Positions 16,737-26,020 are shown, counted from the first letter of the stretch. The stretch: 64,000 bases of DNA from Pedobacter deserti (GCF_024436415.1 NZ_JAFMZQ010000001.1:3276909-3340908), one strand, 5' to 3'. Notes: generated by a model not told the origin, from the letters alone. Numbers and translations: made by a program.

Positions 16737-17621
16737 ATGATTAGCCTGCTAACCCCCACGCACTGGAAAGATTACGAACTGATTGATTGTGGCGATTTTG
16801 AAAAACTGGAACGTTTCGGAACGATGGTACTTACCAGACCCGAACCTCAGGCGGTCTGGAAAAAGACGCTTTCAGAACAAGAATGGAAAAAGCGTACGCA
16901 TATCCGTTTCAAAGGTCGCACCGCGACTACGGGCGAGTGGATCAGAAATAACCCTAAACTGCCCGACCGCTGGAATGTTGAATATAAAAACAACGATATA
17001 ACTATCAATCTGAGGCTCGGACTTACCTCGTTTAAACACGTAGGTGTATTTCCTGAGCAGGCGGTAAACTGGGATTATATTTCTTCCTGCGTGAAGAAGT
17101 TTAAAGCGCAGAGCCCGAAGGTGCTTAACCTTTTTGCGTATACCGGAGCGGCATCGCTTGTGGCCAAAGCCGCTGGTGCAGATACCACGCATGTCGACTC
17201 CATTAAGCAGGTGGTGAACTGGGCAAACGAAAACCAGGAACTATCGAAACTAAAGGATGTGCGCTGGGTGGTTGAGGACGCACTTAAATTCGTAAAACGC
17301 GAGTTGAAACGCGGAAAGAAATACAACGGAATAATTCTTGATCCGCCTGCCTTTGGCCACGGTCCGAATGGCGAAAAATGGAAGCTTGAAGACCATATTC
17401 AAGAAATGATGCAGGATGTGGTACAGCTTCTGGACGACAAGGAACACTTCCTTATTCTGAACACCTATTCGCTGGGCTTTTCGTCGGTCATCGTTGAAAA
17501 TCTGATCAAAACATCCTTTCCGCAGGTACAGAACCTGGAAACCGGTGAACTGTATTTGCAGGCGACCGCCGGCACAAAGCTGCCCCTCGGCGTTTTTGGT
17601 AAATTCAACAAGTTTGTTTAG
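16737..17621 (+). CDS. Class I SAM-dependent methyltransferase (RlmI/RlmK-like)
   Basis: The 294-residue protein has a class I methyltransferase fold: the SAM-binding motif LNLFAYTGAASLVAAKAAGA-like stretch near residues 130-145, VDSIKQVV as the acidic strand-2 region, and the catalytic LDPPAFGHGPNG near residue 200, as in RlmI/RlmK 23S rRNA cytosine/guanine methyltransferases. Known relatives modify large-subunit rRNA, and the same fold is used for other RNA targets. The PUA domain of RlmI is absent. It lies downstream of mlaF with a short gap. The methyltransferase call is firm; the precise RNA target is inferred. Confidence 0.85.
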   Translation: MISLLTPTHWKDYELIDCGDFEKLERFGTMVLTRPEPQAVWKKTLSEQEWKKRTHIRFKGRTATTGEWIRNNPKLPDRWNVEYKNNDITINLRLGLTSFKHVGVFPEQAVNWDYISSCVKKFKAQSPKVLNLFAYTGAASLVAKAAGADTTHVDSIKQVVNWANENQELSKLKDVRWVVEDALKFVKRELKRGKKYNGIILDPPAFGHGPNGEKWKLEDHIQEMMQDVVQLLDDKEHFLILNTYSLGFSSVIVENLIKTSFPQVQNLETGELYLQATAGTKLPLGVFGKFNKFV

Positions 17622-17644
17622 CATCATAAAGTGTATTATACTTG
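17614..17644 (+). promoter_or_regulatory. Bacteroidota-type promoter for the lipoprotein gene
   Basis: TTG at 17614-17616 and TATACTTG at 17637-17644 are separated by 20 bases, close to the phylum consensus TTG-N19/21-TAnnTTTG (one mismatch in the -7). The -33 element falls in the last codons of the methyltransferase gene. Transcription would begin about 45 bases before the lipoprotein ATG. Confidence 0.45.
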
Positions 17645-17695
17645 CATAGTTAAACGATTTTAACCCTATACATCTTACCTTAAATAATATTACAA

Positions 17696-18751
17696 ATGAA
17701 ATTATCTCAGCTTGCAGGAGTCTTTTTAATTGGCGTTGTTACGGTGGCCACAACCACCAGCTGCACCTCGGAAGGAAAACAAACCGGTGTTAAAACCAAA
17801 ACAACCGCCACCAAGGATTCAACAGAAAACCCTGAAGCAGAGGAAGACGCCAATGTAAGAACACCGGTTGATACAGCTAAATACAATCAGCTGATGAAAA
17901 AACTTGCCAATGGCGACACTACCGGCAAGTGGCCGGTGAAACAGCATCCCTATCCGCTTGACGGGGCTATATTGCCATTTAAACGTATCGTGGTTTATTA
18001 CGGCAACCTTTTCTCGAAAAAAATGGGCGCATTAGGCGAGTATGCACCTAAAGAAATGCTCTCGAGACTTGACGCAGAGGTGAAGCGTTGGGAGAAAGCT
18101 GACCCATCTACCCCTGTTCAACCAGGTCTGCACTACATTGCCGTGGTTGCCGCAGGTGAGCCCGGAAAGTCTGGAAAGTATCGCACACGTATGCCTTTTA
18201 AACAGATAGATTCTGTAATGGCCATCTCCAGAATGCGTAAAAACATGATCGTGTTCCTTGATATTCAGGTTGGTTTGGGCAGCATCCGCGATGAACTGCC
18301 GCAACTGGAAGAATATTTGAAGCTACCTAATGTACACCTTGGAATCGACCCTGAGTTTTCCATGAAAGACGGATCACTTCCCGGCAGGAAAATAGGCACC
18401 TACGATGCAGCAGACATTAACTATTGCTCAGACTACCTGGCCGGACTGGTAAAGAAGCATAACCTTCCGCCAAAGGTTTTCGTTATTCACCGGTTTACCC
18501 GAAAAATGGTCACCAATTCCCAGAACATCAAGCTTCGTCCGGAAGTACAGGTGGTGATGCATATGGATGGCTGGGGCGAACCAGAACTAAAAAGAGGAAC
18601 TTACCGTCACTTTATATACTCTGAGCCAGTGCAGTTTACTGGATTTAAACTATTCTATAAGAATGATTTAAAGAAAGCTCCTAACAGGTTAATGACCCCT
18701 GAGGAGCTTCTAAAACTGAAACCGGCGCCTATCTACATTCAATATCAGTAA
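17696..18751 (+). CDS. Lipoprotein of unknown function, TIM-barrel-like
   Basis: The 351-residue protein has a lipoprotein signal peptide with the lipobox near residue 22-23 (TTSC-T), followed by a threonine/acidic-rich linker of about 50 residues. The folded part (about 85-345) has motifs such as 'KRIVVYYGNLFSKKMG', 'HLGIDPEFSMK', 'KVFVIHRFTRKMV' and 'VQVVMHMDGWG' spaced like strands of a TIM barrel. Similar motifs occur in some actinobacterial lipoproteins of unknown role, but this is recollection, not a search. No catalytic residues can be assigned with confidence. It has its own promoter and a strong hairpin after the stop, so it is a single-gene transcript. Confidence 0.7.
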   Translation: MKLSQLAGVFLIGVVTVATTTSCTSEGKQTGVKTKTTATKDSTENPEAEEDANVRTPVDTAKYNQLMKKLANGDTTGKWPVKQHPYPLDGAILPFKRIVVYYGNLFSKKMGALGEYAPKEMLSRLDAEVKRWEKADPSTPVQPGLHYIAVVAAGEPGKSGKYRTRMPFKQIDSVMAISRMRKNMIVFLDIQVGLGSIRDELPQLEEYLKLPNVHLGIDPEFSMKDGSLPGRKIGTYDAADINYCSDYLAGLVKKHNLPPKVFVIHRFTRKMVTNSQNIKLRPEVQVVMHMDGWGEPELKRGTYRHFIYSEPVQFTGFKLFYKNDLKKAPNRLMTPEELLKLKPAPIYIQYQ

Positions 18752-18789
18752 GCGTTTGTAAAGTGGGCCTAAGCCCACCTTACAAACGC
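18752..18789. terminator. Long hairpin between convergent genes, probable bidirectional terminator
   Basis: Two 17-base arms (GCGTTTGTAAAGTGGGC and its inverse, one mismatch) flank a CTAA loop right after the lipoprotein stop and 13 bases before the DUF6266 stop. No long U-tract follows, but the stem is very stable and well placed to end both converging transcripts. Confidence 0.65.
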
Positions 18790-18802
18790 TAAGGCGTACG
18801 TC

Positions 18803-19441
18803 TTAGGGAACTATTAGCGGCCCGAGATAGAGCGTAGTGCTAACGGCCTGCCCGTCGGCACGGACAAAAAACAGGTACCCATGAACCGTATCACCGGAAG
18901 ATTTATTGGGTATCGACAATGTGACAGATCGCTCGCCCCGTGCTGCAACGCTTTGGTACAACACAAACTTTTCTTTTTGTGGATTGTAAAGAACAAAGGT
19001 CGCCCGATCGTCTGCAGCGGAATAGATCGAGTCTGTCGCATTTTCCCATTTAAAATTCAGCAGACAACTTCCTGCCGGTGTTACTTCGGTAACAAAGGAA
19101 GTGATCAGCGGTCCTTCACTGAAAATTGCCTTGCTAAAATTGATCACAAAGTCGGGCGCCGTTCCGGCTACTGCCTCTGTTAAATAGTAAGACATCGCCG
19201 CGTTATGCGGCGTCATACCTTTCTTGATGTGGTGATAGCCAACATTAATAATTTCTGTTAGAGGTTTTAGCCAGGCGACAGCCACTGCGAATTTTTCCTG
19301 TTGTGCCAGTTGAGCCTCACTAGACTCCTTGGTCTTGACTGGGAGGCTCCGCATATAGTCTACTCCTCGCCAGCTGGCGCCTACTACACTCCCGACTTTC
19401 CCGCTCACGGGACCATTAATTCCATTATTATATCTTGCCAT
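18803..19441 (-). CDS. DUF6266 family protein
   Basis: The ATG at 19441 gives 212 residues and a typical family N-terminus (MARYNNGINGPVSGKVGSV then GRVDYMRSLP-like). A TTG seven codons upstream is less likely. DUF6266 proteins are frequent, often multicopy, in Sphingobacteriaceae and their function is unknown. There is no signal peptide or membrane helix. The predicted fold is mostly beta, with an N-terminal basic stretch resembling phage- or plasmid-linked small proteins. It lies alone between a long hairpin (18752-18789) and a nested palindrome (19532-19638). Confidence 0.8.
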   Translation of the reverse strand: MARYNNGINGPVSGKVGSVVGASWRGVDYMRSLPVKTKESSEAQLAQQEKFAVAVAWLKPLTEIINVGYHHIKKGMTPHNAAMSYYLTEAVAGTAPDFVINFSKAIFSEGPLITSFVTEVTPAGSCLLNFKWENATDSIYSAADDRATFVLYNPQKEKFVLYQSVAARGERSVTLSIPNKSSGDTVHGYLFFVRADGQAVSTTLYLGPLIVP

Positions 19442-19531
19442 ATTTAATTTGTTATGGTACAAAGGTAGCGTGCAGACTCATGGCTAACTACGCCATTTGT
19501 CACAGTTAGGCGGGTTTATTCAGATGGCTTG

Positions 19532-19638
19532 GTCTTCGGATATTCGGGGCATGTTGGGCCTTTCCTCGTACTTTCTTCGGGAAAAGGGGTACTTTTCCCG
19601 AAGAAAGTACCTGTTTAGCCCGAATATGCTACGAAGAC
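19532..19638. repeat. Nested inverted repeat, about 107 bp
   Basis: The core is a perfect 19-base inverted repeat (19568-19586 and 19592-19610, loop GGGTA). Outside it, ATATTCGGG (19540-19548) pairs with CCCGAATAT (19619-19627), and GTCTTCG (19532-19538) pairs with CGAAGAC (19632-19638). The two outer arm pairs have slightly different internal spacing. The whole lies in a 213-base gap between two converging-in-strand minus genes. It could fold into a cruciform or a long RNA hairpin, or be a non-autonomous repeat element; a plain terminator would not need such long arms. Confidence 0.75.
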
Positions 19639-19654
19639 GCCAGCATCCTGTGTA

Positions 19655-20131
19655 TTAAAACAGGAAGTTTACTGTGGTCTTAGGATTATCCAGTTTGGTG
19701 CTTTGTCGCTTGCCTTTGATAATAGCATGGATCATATTGATCTGAGCGCTGTGTTGCTCGAATAGAATATCGTTGTGGATACGAAGCTGCCTGATCGGCG
19801 GTACTTTCGCAGACTCGAAATAACACCAGGCTGCTTCTTCTTCAATTTCATAGCCTACAAAACTGAGTGCAACATCAGTGTTGTTAACTTTAATTTTAAG
19901 GTGGTCTTTAATATAGGCTGAGATCAGCGCATTTACCTGCTTCTTATCAGCAGGTTTTAAAATGCTGACATTAGTCTTGTATTTTTTGTTTAACGCAGCT
20001 TCAAGATCGTCAAAAAATATCCGTGCACTCACTTGCACAGCCATTGTCTTTTCATCCTGCGTTATTTCGGTTACACTGACATAAAAAGGATGAAAAATCT
20101 TAAAAAAGATAAGCAGGATGGATAGTATCAT
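19655..20131 (-). CDS. DUF6702 family protein
   Basis: This 158-residue protein has a hydrophobic N-terminus (MILSILLIFFKIFHPFYVSVTEI) that may be a signal or anchor, then a beta-rich domain with 'HPFYVSVTEI' and 'ARIFFDDLEAAL', which are typical of the DUF6702 family of Bacteroidota. Function is unknown. It is divergent from the HupE-like gene, which is followed by the M1 peptidase. This trio is commonly seen together in the phylum (from memory), suggesting a linked role in a metal or peptide process. A perfect -7 element lies just upstream. Confidence 0.8.
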   Translation of the reverse strand: MILSILLIFFKIFHPFYVSVTEITQDEKTMAVQVSARIFFDDLEAALNKKYKTNVSILKPADKKQVNALISAYIKDHLKIKVNNTDVALSFVGYEIEEEAAWCYFESAKVPPIRQLRIHNDILFEQHSAQINMIHAIIKGKRQSTKLDNPKTTVNFLF

Positions 20132-20144
20132 GGTTTCTTAGTAA

Positions 20145-20152
20145 CAAACTTA
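20145..20152 (-). promoter_or_regulatory. -7 element of the DUF6702 promoter
   Basis: On the minus strand this reads TAAGTTTG, a full match to the Bacteroidota TAnnTTTG -7 element, 13 bases before the ATG. No TTG is found at the usual 19-21 base distance, so only half the consensus is present. Confidence 0.35.
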
Positions 20153-20199
20153 GTGTATTAGTTGCAATTATTTTCGGAAATTGCGACTTTCAAAATGTA

Positions 20200-20784
20200 A
20201 TGCGCGACTTTAATCTTTATTTTGAACTTGGCTGGCAGCATATTCTGGACTGGCAGGGTTATGATCATATTCTTTTTGTTTTGGTGCTTTGTGGTATTTA
20301 CACGGCTAAAGACTGGAAACAGGTACTTATTCTGGTGACCGCTTTTACCGTCGGTCACAGCGTTACGCTTGCTTTAAGTGCGCTCCGGTTGCTAAGCGTA
20401 AATACCGCCCTCGTTGAATTTCTGATTCCGGTAACGATTGCCATTACGGCTTTGTCTAATATCGCATCAAAGAAAACGAAACCGAAAGGACTTGGATTGA
20501 AATATACCCTGGCTCTGTTGTTCGGACTAATTCACGGATTAGGCTTTTCCAACTACCTGAAAAGCCTCCTGGGCAAGAGCACAAACATCGTACTTGAGCT
20601 GTTTGCGTTTAATATTGGCCTTGAATTTGGGCAGATCCTGATTGTGATTGCAGCATTACTCTTGTCTTTTATTCTGATTTCCCTTGTAAAAATCAAGCGA
20701 TGGGACTGGAATTTCTTCTTATCGTCTGCTATCTTTGGTATATCGTTCATTATGGCCGCCGAACGGCTGCCCGAACTTTTATAA
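20200..20784 (+). CDS. HupE/UreJ family membrane protein
   Basis: This 194-residue inner-membrane protein has six or so hydrophobic segments and the family motifs GWQHILDWQGYDHILFVL (histidine-rich first helix) and FTVGHSVTLAL, plus LFGLIHGLGFSNYL near residue 110. HupE/UreJ-type proteins are associated with nickel or other metal uptake for hydrogenase and urease. No hydrogenase or urease genes are nearby, so metal identity and need are uncertain. It is divergent from DUF6702 and lies 7 bases before the M1 peptidase start, so it is probably cotranscribed with it. Confidence 0.85.
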   Translation: MRDFNLYFELGWQHILDWQGYDHILFVLVLCGIYTAKDWKQVLILVTAFTVGHSVTLALSALRLLSVNTALVEFLIPVTIAITALSNIASKKTKPKGLGLKYTLALLFGLIHGLGFSNYLKSLLGKSTNIVLELFAFNIGLEFGQILIVIAALLLSFILISLVKIKRWDWNFFLSSAIFGISFIMAAERLPELL

Positions 20785-20791
20785 CACATAC

Positions 20792-23119
20792 ATGAAAAGA
20801 CCATTACTCTTATTGATCACATGCGCACTGAGTGGTTCCCTGCATGCGCAATTGCATAATAATCCAGGATCAAACCATGGCAATAAGTTTGAACAACTGG
20901 GAACAGTGCTCAGTGACCCGAACTCTTACCGCTCGGCATCCGGAGCACCTGGCCCGGCATATTGGCAGCAGCGGGCTGACTATGTGATCAACGCCGAACT
21001 GGATGAAAAAAACCTGAGGCTTACGGGATCGGAAACGATTACATATTATAACAACTCGCCCGACCCGCTGAGGTACCTTTGGGTACAGCTGGATGAAAAC
21101 CAGCATAAATCGACCAGCGACAATAAGCTGACCGAGCAGAGCAGAATGACCGACCAGATGACTTATAAGACCTTGTCGGGCATCGTTAACGAGCCTAACG
21201 ACCTCGGGGTAAACATTTTGAAAGTAACCAACGGGTCTGGTTCGGCATTGCCTTATGTAATCAACAACACGATGATGCGCATAGACTTGCCGGTAGTGCT
21301 TAAAGCGGGCGAGAAGTATGTACTGAACATCTCCTGGAATTACAAGATCTCGAACCGGATGACAGCCGGTGGACGGGGAGGTTATGAATATTTCGCAGAA
21401 GACGACAACTACTTGTTTACTATGGCCCAGTGGTTTCCGCGCATGGCGGTATATTCTGACTACCAGGGCTGGCAGAACAAGCAGTTTGAGGGACGTGGCG
21501 AGTTTGCACTTGTGTTTGGTAATTATAAGGTGAACATGACGGTGCCGGCCGACCATATTGTGGGTGCTACCGGCGAGTGCCAGAACTACAGTCAGGTGCT
21601 TAGTCCGGCTTATATGAAAAGATGGAACGCTGCACAAACGGCTAAGGCTCCTGTTGAAATTGTGAACCTGGCTGAAGTTAAAGCTGGGCTAAGCAAAAAA
21701 TCGTCGGCCAAAAAGACCTGGACCTATACTGCTGAAAATGTGCGTGATTTTGCCTGGGTGTCGTCGAGGCGCCTGGTATGGGATGCTATGGCGACCTATA
21801 TCGATGGTAAAAAGATCATGTCTATGTCTTATTACGGTCCGGAAGCTTATCCGCTTTACAACCGCTATTCAACGAAGGTGGTTGACCATACCCTGAAGGT
21901 TTATTCAAAACATACCATACCCTACCCTTATCCGGTGGCGATTTCTGTAGAGGCGGCCAACGGTATGGAATACCCAATGATCTGCTTCAACTATGGCAGG
22001 GCCGATAAGGACGGCACCTATTCTGAGGCTACTAAACTTGGTATGATCGGTGTGATCATTCATGAGGTGGGCCATAACTTTTTCCCGATGATCGTAAACT
22101 CTGACGAGCGGCAATGGAGCTGGATGGACGAGGGCTTGAATACTTTCTGCCAGTTTTTGGCTGAGCAGGAATGGGATAACAATTATCCATCGGGCAGGGG
22201 TCCGGCGCATAAGATTGTTGATTACATGAAACTTCCTAAGGATCAGCTGGAGCCTATTATGACAAACTCTGAAAACATCATTCAGTTTGGACCGAATGCC
22301 TACGCTAAACCGGCTACTGCACTGAATATTTTGAGGGAAACCGTAATGGGACGCGAGCTTTTCGATTATGCCTTTAAAGAATATTCGAGACGCTGGGCTT
22401 TTAAACATCCTACTCCGGCCGATTTCTTCCGTACGATGGAGGATGCCTCGGCTGTGGACCTCGACTGGTTCTGGCGGGGATGGTTCTTTACGACCGATCC
22501 GGTTGATATTTCCCTCGATAATGTAAGCGCCTACCGGATGAATAGCATGAAAGATGCGATTGAAAAGGGCGAAGCAAAGAAGGCCTATGAGCATGACGAG
22601 CGGTACATAGGACGGGAGCGCAACCGCGCGGCAGGGATAAAGTTTGCCGTTGAACAGGACACAAGCCTGCTCGACTTCTATAACAAGTTTAACCGCTTTG
22701 AGGTTAGCAGAACAGCCGATCAGGACTTTCAGTCGTATTATAACAGCTTAACTGCTGAGGAGAAGAAATTGTACGAAAGCAACAAGAACTTTTATGAGCT
22801 GGAGTTTAGTAACCCGGGCGGACTGGTGATGCCGATCATTGTTGAGTGGACCTTTAAGGACGGCAGTAAGGAAATGGACCGGATACCGGCGTACATATGG
22901 CGTAAAAACGAGAATAAGGTGACGAAGGTGTTTGCGAAAGACAAGGAGGTGGTGTCTGTTCAGTTAGATCCTTACCGGGAGACCGCAGACATCGACGAAA
23001 GCAATAATGCCTGGCCCAGACAGGCCAAGCCATCACGATTTGAGCTGTTTAAGCAGAAAGAAGCTGTACGCGGATCCTCTACAGGAAACAACCGCATGCA
23101 GGAATCGCGCAGGCAGTAA
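20792..23119 (+). CDS. M1 family metallopeptidase, secreted
   Basis: The ATG at 20792 begins a signal peptide (MKRPLLLLITCALSGSLHAQ); an upstream start inside hupE is rejected. The 775-residue protein has the zinc motif HEVGH at residue 424, with the third ligand Glu 19 residues after the second His ('WSWMDEGLNTF'). This identifies an M1 (aminopeptidase N-like) enzyme of the periplasm, which trims peptides from the N-terminus. The usual GxMEN exopeptidase motif appears as 'EAANGMEYPM' with GMEY in place of GAMEN. The C-terminal part is less conserved. Cotranscription with the HupE-like gene is likely. Confidence 0.9.
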   Translation: MKRPLLLLITCALSGSLHAQLHNNPGSNHGNKFEQLGTVLSDPNSYRSASGAPGPAYWQQRADYVINAELDEKNLRLTGSETITYYNNSPDPLRYLWVQLDENQHKSTSDNKLTEQSRMTDQMTYKTLSGIVNEPNDLGVNILKVTNGSGSALPYVINNTMMRIDLPVVLKAGEKYVLNISWNYKISNRMTAGGRGGYEYFAEDDNYLFTMAQWFPRMAVYSDYQGWQNKQFEGRGEFALVFGNYKVNMTVPADHIVGATGECQNYSQVLSPAYMKRWNAAQTAKAPVEIVNLAEVKAGLSKKSSAKKTWTYTAENVRDFAWVSSRRLVWDAMATYIDGKKIMSMSYYGPEAYPLYNRYSTKVVDHTLKVYSKHTIPYPYPVAISVEAANGMEYPMICFNYGRADKDGTYSEATKLGMIGVIIHEVGHNFFPMIVNSDERQWSWMDEGLNTFCQFLAEQEWDNNYPSGRGPAHKIVDYMKLPKDQLEPIMTNSENIIQFGPNAYAKPATALNILRETVMGRELFDYAFKEYSRRWAFKHPTPADFFRTMEDASAVDLDWFWRGWFFTTDPVDISLDNVSAYRMNSMKDAIEKGEAKKAYEHDERYIGRERNRAAGIKFAVEQDTSLLDFYNKFNRFEVSRTADQDFQSYYNSLTAEEKKLYESNKNFYELEFSNPGGLVMPIIVEWTFKDGSKEMDRIPAYIWRKNENKVTKVFAKDKEVVSVQLDPYRETADIDESNNAWPRQAKPSRFELFKQKEAVRGSSTGNNRMQESRRQ

Positions 23120-23128
23120 GATACTGGC

Positions 23129-23154
23129 GGCAGACTAAAACAACTTAGTCTGCC
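23129..23154. terminator. Hairpin at the convergent ends of the M1 peptidase and parC genes
   Basis: A perfect 10-base inverted repeat (GGCAGACTAA / TTAGTCTGCC, loop AACAAC) covers the parC stop codon and starts 10 bases after the peptidase stop. It has no marked U-tract, but its position suggests a bidirectional terminator or an RNA-stabilising end structure. Confidence 0.5.
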
Positions 23155-25870
23155 CCAGATCATCGATATCTATATCCTCAGGATTGGTAATTTCGAGACT
23201 AACGTTTTTGGCAGTTGTGTTAGCTGGCGTTCCGCCGCTGCCCGACCATGGTTTTTTAACGGGCTTCTCTTCCTGTCCGGCTTCCGGAGTTGGCTCTTGT
23301 TCTTCCGGCTGTTCCCCATCCGCTTCAGTCGGTTCTGCCGGTTCAACCGCTTTATCTACTGAAGGTCCCTCTTCCTCCTGATTGCTGATATTTAAGGTCT
23401 TTACCTCATGTTGGGTAAGCCGGTTTCCATTCGCCTTTATCCCTTTCACATCAATAAAATCGGCCAGCTTTATTTCCAGCGTTTCTGGTATCTGGGTTTT
23501 GCCTTTCAACACATCGACAGTAAGCATCGCCTCAGGATTTGCGGAAAGATAAAGGAATCTTGAGCCTGTCTCTTCACTGATCAGGCTAACCTTTTTACCA
23601 ACCGCGATGGACTCAAACAGGAAGCGTTTAACGTAATAGTTTTTAGCTTTACCTTCGAAATGCACAACCGCAAACGGCTTTTCCGGATCAAACTTCTGAA
23701 TAAGGATCAGGTCGGCATCAAAATGGTTGCTCAATTCGAATGTACTTAGTTCGTACCAGCCATCTTTATGCACCTGCAGTATCTTGTCGTCGCCGTCAAA
23801 TTCACCAAGGTACTTTCCGCGGCCATCCACGTTCAGACGGCGAAGCAGGTCGTCGTACCAAATTTTAAGTCCGGATAACGTAGATACGCCTTTTGATTTC
23901 AATAAAATCTTCTTCACCGGGTATTTGGAAACGATGTTACCCTGAGAACCACGCCCTTTAATGGCCAGTTCAGCAAAGTCCAGATCGAACTGAAGCTTCT
24001 TAAGTTTGCTGTGCGGTTTAAGCTGCACATTGACCACCTCGGCTTCGCCGTTCGGATTTGCGGTGAAATACAACACCTTGGAACCCTTTGTTCCCTTAGT
24101 AAGATCGTATTCCTTGTCGCGCGTAACGCCTACTACCGCAAAACGCTTGATATAAGAAACGCCACTGGCGCCATCTTTATAAATCATATTGTAAATAGTC
24201 CGTTCATCACCCTTTTTGAATACCTGGGCATGAAGGATACCTTTACCCACAAAGGTTTTGTCGGCCACCTTGGTAACCATGCACTTTCCATCCTCGCGGA
24301 AGACAATGATCTCATCAATATCAGAGCAATCGGCTACGAATTCGTCCTTGCGCAAACCGGTACCAATAAAACCGTCTTCCCGATTCATATAGAGCTTAAC
24401 ATTGGCAAGGGCCACTTTAGCAGCCTCTACCCTATCAAACAAGCGTATTTCGGTTTTACGCTCCCTACCCTTTCCATACTTGTCTTTTAATTTCTGGAAC
24501 CAGGCAATGGCATAGTCGGTAAGGTGACGCAGGTGATGTTTTACTTCTTTGATATCCGCATTAAGCGCTTTCATCTGCTCGTCCGCTTTTTTAACGTCGA
24601 ACCGCGTAATGCTGCTCATCGGTTTATCGATCAGCTTTTTAAAATCCTCAGGCTGGATTTCGCGATACAGATCAGGCTTAAAGGGCTCAAAAAGACGATG
24701 TAACACTTCTACGACCGTATCAAAATTGCCCGAATTCTCATAATCGGCATGCTTATACATCCCCTCCTGGATGAAGATCTTGAGCAGCGAGCTGAAGAAG
24801 ATTTTCTCCATCAGCTCATGCAGCTTAATCTCCAGTTCGCGCTTTAGCAGACCTTTGGTATGAGCGGTGTTCTCTGCCAGTATATCGTTCACACTCATGA
24901 AGTGTGGCTTGTCGCCTTTGATCACGCAGGTGTTCGGCGATATAGACACTTCGCAAGATGTAAAGGCGTAAAGCGCGTCGATGGTAACATCGGGTGATAT
25001 CCCCGGTGCCAGATGGATCACAATCTCGACGTGTTGGGCGGTATTGTCTTCGATCTTTTTAATCTTGATCTTGCCCTTGTCGTTGGCCGAGAGTATGCTG
25101 TCTATAACTGATCCGGTAGTTGTGCTGTAGGGAATTTCCGTGATAACCAGTGTCTTCTTGTCTTTCTCCGTGATCTTAGCCCTCACGCGAATCCTTCCGC
25201 CCCGCATCCCTTCATTGTAGGCCGAGAAATCGGCCATCCCACCGGTGAAAAAGTCGGGCAGTATGTTAGACCGGTTGCCCCGAAGTATTTCCATGGAGGC
25301 GTCCAGCAACTCCACGAAATTATGGGGCATTACTTTAGTAGCCAAGCCTACAGCAATTCCCTCTGCACCCTGTGCAAGCAGCAACGGGAACTTTACAGGG
25401 AGCGTTACCGGTTCGTTGTTTCGGCCGTCGTAGCTGAGCTGCCACTCGGTCGTATCCGGATTAAATACCACATCATTTGCAAATTTGGAAAGCCTTGCTT
25501 CAATGTAGCGAGGCGCTGCTGCACTATCGCCGGTGATAGGATCACCCCAGTTGCCCTGACAGTCGATAAGCAGTTCCTTTTGACCTATTTGCACCATAGC
25601 ATCGCCTATGGATGCATCGCCATGCGGGTGGTATTTCATCGTATTCCCGATGACATTTGCCGCCTTATTGAAACGGCCGTCGTCCATTTCTTTCAGCGAG
25701 TGCATAATGCGGCGCTGCACCGGCTTTAAGCCATCGTTGATGTGGGGCACCGCCCGGTCTAGAATTACATACGACGCATAATCGAGAAACCAGTTTTCAT
25801 AAAGCCCGTTGATGGGGGTTACATTATGTGCGTTTTCTTCGTTTATGTGGTTTTCTGGTTCTTCTGTCAT
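23135..25870 (-). CDS. parC: DNA topoisomerase IV subunit A (ParC)
   Basis: This 911-residue type IIA topoisomerase subunit cuts and rejoins both DNA strands so that replicated chromosomes can separate. The N-terminal breakage-reunion domain has DRAVPHINDGLKPVQRR near residue 38, a HPHGDASIGDAM motif near residue 82, and the catalytic Tyr122 in RYIEARL. The C-terminal beta-pinwheel domain and an acidic, proline-rich tail are longer than in gyrase A. The pinwheel lacks an obvious GyrA-box, which fits ParC. The ATG at 25870 is chosen over a TTG one codon upstream. ParE lies 8.7 kb away on the same strand rather than adjacent. Confidence 0.94.
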   Translation of the reverse strand: MTEEPENHINEENAHNVTPINGLYENWFLDYASYVILDRAVPHINDGLKPVQRRIMHSLKEMDDGRFNKAANVIGNTMKYHPHGDASIGDAMVQIGQKELLIDCQGNWGDPITGDSAAAPRYIEARLSKFANDVVFNPDTTEWQLSYDGRNNEPVTLPVKFPLLLAQGAEGIAVGLATKVMPHNFVELLDASMEILRGNRSNILPDFFTGGMADFSAYNEGMRGGRIRVRAKITEKDKKTLVITEIPYSTTTGSVIDSILSANDKGKIKIKKIEDNTAQHVEIVIHLAPGISPDVTIDALYAFTSCEVSISPNTCVIKGDKPHFMSVNDILAENTAHTKGLLKRELEIKLHELMEKIFFSSLLKIFIQEGMYKHADYENSGNFDTVVEVLHRLFEPFKPDLYREIQPEDFKKLIDKPMSSITRFDVKKADEQMKALNADIKEVKHHLRHLTDYAIAWFQKLKDKYGKGRERKTEIRLFDRVEAAKVALANVKLYMNREDGFIGTGLRKDEFVADCSDIDEIIVFREDGKCMVTKVADKTFVGKGILHAQVFKKGDERTIYNMIYKDGASGVSYIKRFAVVGVTRDKEYDLTKGTKGSKVLYFTANPNGEAEVVNVQLKPHSKLKKLQFDLDFAELAIKGRGSQGNIVSKYPVKKILLKSKGVSTLSGLKIWYDDLLRRLNVDGRGKYLGEFDGDDKILQVHKDGWYELSTFELSNHFDADLILIQKFDPEKPFAVVHFEGKAKNYYVKRFLFESIAVGKKVSLISEETGSRFLYLSANPEAMLTVDVLKGKTQIPETLEIKLADFIDVKGIKANGNRLTQHEVKTLNISNQEEEGPSVDKAVEPAEPTEADGEQPEEQEPTPEAGQEEKPVKKPWSGSGGTPANTTAKNVSLEITNPEDIDIDDLGQTKLF

Positions 25871-26020
25871 CAAAAAAGGATTGGATGTGTAAATATAAGC
25901 GATGCGAAGAAATATATGAATAAAGGGCCGTATTTTATATGTGCGCTCTAAACAATTTAACTGGCATGATTGTAGATATAGTGGAGATAAACACGTTTAC
26001 AAACTCTCAAACACATACCA

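Noticed and set aside
18752..18789. Inverted repeat as a transposon end
   Set aside because: It lies exactly between two convergent stop codons and has no target duplication or transposase nearby, so a terminator is the simpler reading.
20870..21637. 255-codon open frame antisense to the M1 peptidase
   Set aside because: It lies completely inside a confidently identified gene on the other strand and shows no family features, so it is a shadow frame.
21905..22594. 229-codon open frame antisense to the M1 peptidase
   Set aside because: It is a shadow of the catalytic region of the M1 gene and has no independent start context.
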